From: Absidia repens
Lineage: Eukaryota; Mucoromycota; Mucoromycetes; Mucorales; Cunninghamellaceae
DNA: 64,000 nt
Direction of reading: 5' to 3'
Assembly (NCBI GenBank): GCA_002105175.1
Contig: MCGE01000003.1
Location: 1,364,001-1,428,000 of the forward strand
Below the pieces are notes generated by a model. That model saw only the letters and a list, made by a program, of their open reading frames with translations, searched no databases and was not told where the DNA came from. Every line of letters starts with the position of its first letter. Within the stretch, counting starts at the first letter, position 1. The position numbers and the translations under genes are program-made. This document shows, piece by piece, positions 56,845 to 64,000 of this stretch.

Positions 56845-59474
56845 TTACGCTACCGTTGTTGTCATGCCCCCCGTCCCATGATTGCTGTTTTTGTATCTGT
56901 ATGACAGGACCACATCGCCACTTGATTTTAAAATATGCTGTTTCACGGACGCCAGAGTCATGGTAGGTGTCAGGATAGTATCGCCACATAAAAGTTCTAA
57001 GTCATTCATATCCGGTAATGGGTTCAGCTCGATCTTTTCGGCAACATATTGGAGTAGTTTGCGAATACGCAATACCCGGTTGGCTAATAATCGATTGTTT
57101 GCTCTACAAAAAAAGGAGAGAGGGAATAAGAGAGACGATAAGTAAGGTAACAAATTCCTTTCAGAGTGAGTCAAAACAACTTTACCCTCCAGGCAATTCC
57201 GGTAACCGTGTATCTTGGTGTGGCTTCAAAATAAACGTCAATTTCACTGTTTCTTTGCTTGGTGTCTTGTTCTATAATAGAAGTCTGAATTAGTAAGCAA
57301 ATTCCCACCCCATCACAACCTCCGCACTTACATATAATAAAAAGGACAATAACCATGAGGGCGCTGCTTTGGAAATCAAGGCATAATCATCACCGACACA
57401 ACTGACTTCACCACGATAAAGATCCATGCTTGTGGAAGCCTCGGCACTTTCTTCGGCAATGATGATCGATGTCGAAGAAGGAATGGTCAACGGTGGGAAA
57501 TCATTTGCATTAGGCGGGGTATATTGATGATTTGTTGCTGTTGCTGCACCACCACCACTACCACCATCACCATGCGAATGGTTGCTGATGCTGCTACTAT
57601 TAGCTACGGTCTGTTGTTGCTGTTGTTTTTGTTGTTCACCCAATGACACTGAGGTGCTTGAGCTGTTTTTCCCACTTTGGAGCCCATTTGAACCAAGCTA
57701 CCACACACACAGAAAAAAAAAGTGATTAGAGACATTAACACCCTTCCCGCACTCCACATGCCCATGGTCATTTCGCTTACGTCGCCACCATTCACAGAAG
57801 TCGTCGTATTGTCGTCCTCGGTCGCGGCCGTATACCCATCCGATCGATCGTCTGGATTCGAGTTCTTGCCTAGTTTTGCTTTGACAGAGAGATTTTTCAA
57901 ACGATGCATAAAATTGGAGCTGCTTGGTGAGACTGGAGAGGAGGAGAGCGCGGCAGCTGGGGGAGGCTGCACGGCGGAATGGTTGTTGACAGGGTGGTGG
58001 GCAGTAGAAAAGTAGTCAAATGTACGTCCAGTCGTCGGAGGTGCCGTCATCGGTCCACTTTGTGCAAGGTTATCGTTGGAGGCATGATGGAATGGTGAGC
58101 TGTCAGGGTGGGTCGTGGTGACGGCAGTAAGAGGGATTTTGAGTGCTGATACTGGTGGCTGTGTCGGTGTTCCTGTCGCTGCTGCTGTTGTCTGTGTAGG
58201 TGTATGCTCGGGATGAATGGACACACTCGTGGCCGCGGAATCTGTACGTTCAAATGGTGGTGGTGCAGATGCCAATACCAGGTTTTTGTTGTATGGAGAA
58301 TTACCATCTGAAGTGTTATCATGCCCGTTGATCCTTTGTTGGTTGGTTGAGTCTGATTCGTTGCCATCATCTCGATCACCATCATCATAGCAGTCATTCT
58401 TAACCAAGCCATTTTCTTGTCGTTGCATTTCCGCTTGGACGAAAGGTGAGAATAAGTTCATCAAAAGCCATTTGCCGAGATTCACTAACGAGAGAAATCA
58501 GATATCGTTTTTTAACATTTGTCGGTTGTCAACATTCAACCACCACCCTTTTTTTTTTTTTTACTTACCACGTTGATCCTCTCGATATTGATAGTCGCCC
58601 AACAAGCCAATTTCATCAACATACATTTCACAATCAAAGCAATTGGTTTCTAGCAATTGGACAGTAATGGCGCCGATTTTGGTTGTCACAGAACACCATG
58701 AAGGAAAGCTTTCAATACCGCTAATTTCGTTCGCTACTTCCTCAATCTGCCGTTGACCAAATTTCTTGATTTCCATACACTATACAAAGAGACAGATATA
58801 TTAGAATATCTAATAACCCTTCCCCTTTTCTTTCTTTACGCCAAATCCCTTGCTTTCTCAACTTACACGAACAAGATCCCATAATGCTACTTCACCAGTG
58901 GTGTCCTTCGTCAATACATGTTGTCGATTTTGCAAAACCAAGTGAGCCATGATGCCAGGATTACCTATATAATAGCATGTATTAATTCATTTTCTCCTTT
59001 TTTTTTTTCTTTCTTTCTGTTTTGTTTACCTTTAATGATCTGATCAGGGACTTCACGTAACGGTGTGAGTGATTCTGTAGAGTCGTCGTCATCATCATTG
59101 TAGCTCATAGGGATAGACATAACAGATCCAGCATAAAGAGTGAGACTGTCATTGGCCAAATAGTGTTCCGGCAATTGAGGAGAGAAGGCAGTTTGGGTTG
59201 GTAGTTTGACTATGGCAGAAGGTGGGATATCAGGATTATAATCAGATCTAGAAAGCATCTGGCGACTTTCTCGAGAAGGTACAGATAGCTGATAAATATA
59301 TTAAGAAATAAATAAAAACGATTGGTCAATGTATTGTTGACTTTTTCTTTTTTGATTCTTGACTTACCCATCGATTAATACTTGAGCTTGAAGTGGCGGT
59401 CCATATGTACGTATCATCGAAAGCAACGATCTAGAATATATATCAGAGTGAAGATGAAAGTCAGTAGGGCCCAC

Positions 59475-59509
<35 letters not shown>

Positions 59510-60956
59510 GGTTGCGTGATGTTACCTTTCCAACACCCGAGTTTTCCTTAAATAATCCAATGCATTCACTTTCATCATACTTGTCATTCGCACCTTCCCT
59601 TGGAATTTCAGTTTTTGTTACCAAGCCATCACGAGATCCAGCGTAGAATGTTTTAAGGTCGGGATGATCAGAATAGAGCGACCAAATAGAATCGGTGTGT
59701 GTTTCATAAGTTGTAAGACATCGTTGAGCTTTCATGGACCACAATTTGATAGTCGAGTCGGACGATCCTGATAATACCTAATGGGAGAAAGAAGAACATA
59801 TGAGTCATGTAGAAGGTATAAGCTTATTATCGTCCAATGAAAACTTACATGTTGTCCATCATCGCTGATCAGCAGGGCCCGAATATTATCAGTATGACCA
59901 GTTAGTTTGCTGACACGTTTCCCAGACCTAGGATCCCATATACGTACCACCTATGAAGAAACCCCCCCAAAAAAAAACAAAAAAAAAGGTATTATAAAAA
60001 AGAAAGGGTTCCCTTCTACCGTTCCATGTTTTCCTACCTTTTCTGGAGAGCCAGTCACGAGTAGTGTCCCTGATGGATTGACTGCCATTGCATAAATAGA
60101 TGATTTGGATGAAGTACTGTGTGATGCATCTACAACAAAGATGATTGAGTGAGTTTATGTTCGCTCTCCCACTAAGGTCCCCTCAAATCGCACTTACCAG
60201 AAGTATCACCATGATGATCATTGTTGATATTCATAGATCCGACCTGTATAGTGAGTTGAGCTTGCCGTTTTTCCAAATCCCAGATATTGATGCGTTTGTC
60301 CAACCCACCACTAGCGACCCATCGAGCTTCAGATGCATAAGCTAAGCATTTGACGTAATCCGTGTGCCAACCAATCGTCTGTGCTTGATGAGATTCTTCA
60401 CTGTAAGGTCTCCACAATTTGATGGTTCTGTCTGCGGAGGCCGAAACAACTACATAGTAAATGAAAATGAAAGAGGTCATAAGTTATAAACAAACAATGA
60501 CAATGCTTGTTTTCATGTATACTTACCACTACGACCTTGGTCGCAAACAACAAGATCATTCACCCAGTCTGTATGCATTTGTGAGAAAACATCGCAGGTA
60601 GCTGACGATGAAGCCTAAAGATAAAGATAAAGAATTAGTCTGCTGAAGAACAATATATAATATATATATCATCTTACCAATATTTCTCGGTCATGTACCC
60701 AAGAAGACTGTGACCCATCATTCAAAGGCTGTTGTTGTTGCTGCTGTTGTAATGGAATATGTACTTGCCAACCAGCAACCACCCCGTCTCTACCAGCAGA
60801 ATAAAGCAAACCACCTTCAGCTGTACCATTGTCGATATTCTTGTTGTATACCACACTTGTATCAATCGCCAAGGAATTCACACCCAAACAATGAGCGTTT
60901 TTACCATTAGGTTGCCTTATCACATAAGAGACTTTACGACGACTTTGGACCTTCAT
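56845..60956 (-). CDS. WDR48: WDR48/UAF1 homologue, deubiquitinase cofactor
   Basis: Fourteen exons (60956-60678, 60614-60527, 60449-60198, 60129-60038, 59950-59849, 59777-59526, 59430-59368, 59288-59030, 58964-58867, 58779-58569, 58484-57781, 57697-57332, 57271-57186, 57103-56845) give 1036 residues. Residues 1-350 form a WD40 propeller ([63 protein letters not shown]). After [19 protein letters not shown] comes the WDR48-type region [20 protein letters not shown]. The C-terminal SUMO-like part ([10 protein letters not shown], then LPELPG and [20 protein letters not shown]) completes the family layout. A long disordered Ser/Thr/Pro/Gln insert separates the halves. WDR48 binds and activates USP1, USP12 and USP46-type deubiquitinases. 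The number of exons is the highest in the window. Confidence 0.95.
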
Positions 60957-61694
60957 CCTTCTTTTGTATGAAATAAATATATATTGATAAAGAGTGGCCT
61001 GGGATGGAGAAGGAAGGGATGAGAGGATGGAGGGAAAGAATGGAAAAAAAAATATCCAAGGTGAGAAGAAATAAATAATTGGAGTCGCACCAACGGAAAA
61101 AAGCAAGCCAGCGAGTAAACTTTTTAAACACCGATTTTCAACCTAATAACAAAAATATTAATGTGTGGCCCTGAATTAGCCTCAAACGTCCAAAAATATG
61201 CTATCTTCCATTATTATCTTGCCCAATGTTCACGGAACTAAGACCATATTAAAATATTTTTTCTAGAGATAACTTTGTTTGCGCTCTTAATATCCGTACA
61301 CCTGGTTTTTTTTTTTTTTTTTTTTGAACAACGACTGCTTAGCATGTCAATAAATAGCCAATATTCTGTATCCATACATATATGCAACACCATCTTGCCC
61401 GCTTGCCAATGTTGACAAAAATAAAAATAAAAAACTAAACTAATGCCAAATCAATGGGCGATGGTCATTTGATACCACTGTTGGTCAGTCCCGCTCCGTT
61501 TTGCATAAAATACATTTCTTTTCTTTATGTTGTCGTATATAAGATATATAATGATTTCCCTGACTGTATAACCACACAGACACATACACTTATATATATG
61601 TATATTCCCCATTCCAAAAGGGAAAAAAAAGATGCTTTATTATATAAAAAAAGTAACTACAAACTACAGTAAAGGAAGAACAAATAGTAATAAA
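60957..61694. other. WDR48 upstream region
   Basis: About 740 bp between the WDR48 start and the 3' end of the next minus-strand gene. It includes a T-tract at 61303-61325. No gene or repeat seen. Confidence 0.45.
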
Positions 61695-62471
61695 CTAAGG
61701 GGAATGAAGTAAACTAGGGGGATGATCCATTTGTTGTTCATGTTGGCGCCGAGCATGCGACAAGATTTTGGCCAATTCTACATCCGATGATAGTTTTTTC
61801 TGTTGTTGTTGTTGCTGCTGCAGCAGTAAAGCATCCAAATGAGGGGCATGATGGATCAGCTGGGTGTGTAATTGATGAATATAATCGATGGCCGCTTGTA
61901 ATACAGATAGTTTGTGAAGAGGCTGGTGCATTGAGGCGGAGGGAAGCGTATTGGGCGAAGGGCAACATGAAGGAATCAAATGCTTGAGTTGATCGATCTT
62001 GTCGTTGATCCGTTCCCGCCGCCGCTTTTCAATCGCACTGTGTGAAAGTCGTCGATGTGTTTCTCGTTCACTAGCTGTTTTTGCGGCTGGTGAGTGTATG
62101 CCGTCAATCGCTGTCGTAGAATGTGATAACGAAGGTGTCTTTTTTTTATGATGAACCCCATTATTGCTTGTGTTCTGCGATTTTTTTCGGTCGGAAAAGG
62201 GTGGTGAAGAGGAGGGCGTTGGTTGTAGAGAGGGGGATGTGGTAGGGGAAATTGAATGGAGAGGGTGTGGAGGTGGTGGAAAACGAACTATAGAGAAGGG
62301 AACGGATGGAAGCGGAAGTTCGATTGGTGGTAGTGGTGTCATTCGAGGTGAGGTCGACGGTGCGCGGTCCTTGTCCTTGTCAGTTGGGTTGAACATCGCT
62401 GGTGATTTACGTGTAGGCGAAGAGGAGGAGGAGGAGGACGAAGAAGAAGGAGAAGGTGAATAGCAAGACAT
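61695..62471 (-). CDS. bHLH transcription factor (class B basic region), single exon
   Basis: One exon, 258 residues. The basic region and helix 1 read RRLSHSAIEKRRRERINDKI, then DQLKHLIP. His, Glu and Arg at positions 5, 9 and 13 predict CACGTG binding. A Ser/Pro-rich loop leads to helix 2, HKLSVLQAAIDYIHQLHTQL, followed by a short zipper-like region with a run of seven Gln. The N-terminal 130 residues are Pro/Ser-rich, starting with a serine run (Ser11). Fungal factors with this layout include phosphate and inositol regulators, but the loop and flanks do not settle which. It is distinct from the bHLH protein at 40424-41230. Confidence 0.88.
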   Translation of the reverse strand: MSCYSPSPSSSSSSSSSSPTRKSPAMFNPTDKDKDRAPSTSPRMTPLPPIELPLPSVPFSIVRFPPPPHPLHSISPTTSPSLQPTPSSSPPFSDRKKSQNTSNNGVHHKKKTPSLSHSTTAIDGIHSPAAKTASERETHRRLSHSAIEKRRRERINDKIDQLKHLIPSCCPSPNTLPSASMHQPLHKLSVLQAAIDYIHQLHTQLIHHAPHLDALLLQQQQQQQKKLSSDVELAKILSHARRQHEQQMDHPPSLLHSP

Positions 62472-62929
62472 AAGAATGCAAAATTATGTGTTGAATATAA
62501 TATGTAAAAAGAAAGAAAGAAAGACAGAAAAAAGAAAAAAAGTGCACAAATAAAGGGTTTTTAGATAGAGAAACGACGGAGTCTGACAGCATGGAGCAAC
62601 CCTTTTTTTTTATTGGCTGGTTTTTTGCTTTAAAATACAAAACAGAGCAAATGAAGCATGTGATCATTTCAAGTTTTTTGGCTGGCTCATTTTCCACTAG
62701 CACGGCACACACACGTCCCAAATACCCATACACCAACACACCCCTTATATGCATTGGAAAATATATACACAATATAAAAAAATAATTTTATTATAAGTTG
62801 AGAATTTCTATGTAAGATGGAGGAGAGGAATAATCTAAACTAAAGAAATAAATTACAATAGCATAGTACAAATGTATCTACAAGTATATAATAAAGGAGG
62901 AAAAGGGTCTAATAAAGTACTATTGCTAC
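62472..62929. other. bHLH gene upstream region / IFRD 3' flank
   Basis: AT-rich, 458 bp. A GAAA-repeat stretch at 62508-62545 lies just upstream of the bHLH start. No gene seen. Confidence 0.4.
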
Positions 62930-64000
62930 TTATAAGCGGTCTTTTCCAGATCTAGCTGCACCGAGTCGTTTTGTCCTTGATTTCTTGTTTTCTTGATACA
63001 CCATACTCTTATCGAATTTGCTGACGTTGCTAGCATATTTGATGGAGGCTGCCAAACTTGGTTCATCCACTGATTCTTCTGAATCTGATCTTTCATCGTC
63101 GTCCTTCCCAAAGATTTGCCAGATAGCATCGTTGGACTATTAATAAGAATAAGAATGTTAGCTATACCCACGATATCATCCTCTTACTTTTTTTTCTTAC
63201 CTTGTAATGCTGATCCAAACCACTATGTCCCAAATACCGATGGAATGCATTCAATGGAATGATCTTGGCTATATAATAACGAAAGTCAGTTAGATCAACG
63301 ATACCCATTTTATAATTAATATTATTATTACTATTTGGATACTTACACCATCGGTCTAGTACAAACGATTTCCCATCGATTTCTATTTCATGATAAGGTT
63401 GGCTACCATCTTCAACAGTGCTGAGAATATCTTGGAACATATACTCGTCTTCATCTTGTTCCATCGTTAACGTCCGAAGAGTGTGTACTAATTCGTTGAG
63501 TTCAGTTTGATGTTGATCTTCAGACTAGTTCATAAAGTAAAAGAAACGATCAATACAGTAGTTCAGTTTCATCTGATTTGGGAATAAACTTACTTTGTCG
63601 GTAATTGATCTTAAAGATTCAAACATAAGAGCCACCGCTTGTCCAGCCGAAGTTTGGAGAGTGCCAGGAAATTCCATGAGTAGCTCCAATTCACCAATCA
63701 CCCTAAGAAATAAAAATCATAATATTGTGTGTAAGCAAAAAGTAAATCAATTTCCTTATTTGTTCTTATCATCATCATCATCATCATCATCATCATATTC
63801 ACTACTTACTTATCCATTTCTTCTTGAATAATATCTATATCTACAGGTCCTTGACAAAACGAGACAACAAACATCAATGCATATGCACGAGTAATGGATG
63901 TCATCAAGATGTCGTTGTCATCATTTTCATCATCATCATTGTCGTCGTTATCGTTATCTACGTCATTATCATCATCCGCATTTGCCACCATTCGATTGTA
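62930..64000 (-). CDS. IFRD (interferon-related developmental regulator) family protein, partial
   Basis: The gene runs off the right edge, so its N-terminus is missing. Visible exons: 64000-63810, 63702-63594, 63524-63347, 63268-63201 and 63136-62930, all joining in phase. The visible part starts with an acidic Asp/Asn run, then helical ARM-type repeats (RAYALMFVVSFCQGPVD, VIGELELLMEFPGTLQTSAG, QAVALMFESLRSITDK). The IFRD C-terminal region follows: FVLDRWSKIIPLNAFHRYLG, HSGLDQHYKSNDAIWQIFG and a basic tail (SKFDKSMVYQENKKSRTKRL). Animal IFRD proteins act in transcription co-regulation and bind translationally inactive ribosomes. An intron holds a (CAT)n run near 63770. Confidence 0.85.

Noticed and set aside
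1..64000. CRISPR arrays, operons, bacterial ribosome binding sites and rRNA genes
   Set aside because: The window is eukaryotic nuclear DNA with spliceosomal introns. The only regular short repeats are a minisatellite, a 13-bp array and microsatellites with no spacers, and no rRNA-like sequence was seen.

Overview
This is a fungal nuclear window, most likely Mucoromycota and probably Mucorales. That placement is inferred from gene style and protein content; no species marker is present. Genes carry many short GT-AG introns (roughly 50-100 nt, usually GTAAGT donors, TAG acceptors and T-rich tracts before the acceptor). Intergenic DNA is AT-rich with long homopolymers. I rebuilt the exons of 18 protein genes by hand; all but the edge-truncated last gene sum to a multiple of three and close on a stop, which is the main support for the splice models. 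Three further genes are single-exon.

Layout. 1-6.4 kb: gene-poor, with a 370-bp inverted-repeat element, a G/C-skewed minisatellite and copies of a dispersed repeat family. 6.4-23.8 kb: seven minus-strand genes (thioredoxin-like/F-box protein, two-finger C2H2 protein, MFS transporter, KOG1/Raptor of TORC1, ESCRT regulator VTA1, ribosomal protein eL36, and an LRR protein resembling PP1 regulatory subunit 37). 24.4-26.8 kb: CCR4-type LRR-deadenylase (+). 27.1-30.9 kb: the pantothenate-pathway gene PPCS/CAB2 (-) lying between two inverted copies of the dispersed repeat. 32.1-43.6 kb: SIS-CBS sugar-phosphate isomerase (+), PAQR/IZH receptor (+), FMN-binding split-barrel protein (-), NMD3 (+), a bHLH factor (+) and methionine aminopeptidase 1 (+). 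44-52.2 kb: accessory block with unrecognised or decayed coding pieces, tRNA-Asp(GTC), three related repeat units, and a 2-kb element with long inverted ends. 52.3-64 kb: ASX-homology chromatin protein (-), DH-PH RhoGEF (+), WDR48/UAF1 (-), a second bHLH factor (-), and an IFRD-family gene running off the right edge (-).

Most genes are housekeeping: nutrient signalling (TORC1), ribosome production and export (eL36, NMD3), N-terminal methionine removal, mRNA deadenylation, CoA synthesis, ubiquitin control and vacuolar sorting. They are not an operon-like pathway. The unusual material is a CCR4-type protein with a substituted active-site histidine loop, a 4-nt microexon in NMD3, inverted repeat pairs (one spanning PPCS), and the 44-52 kb block.
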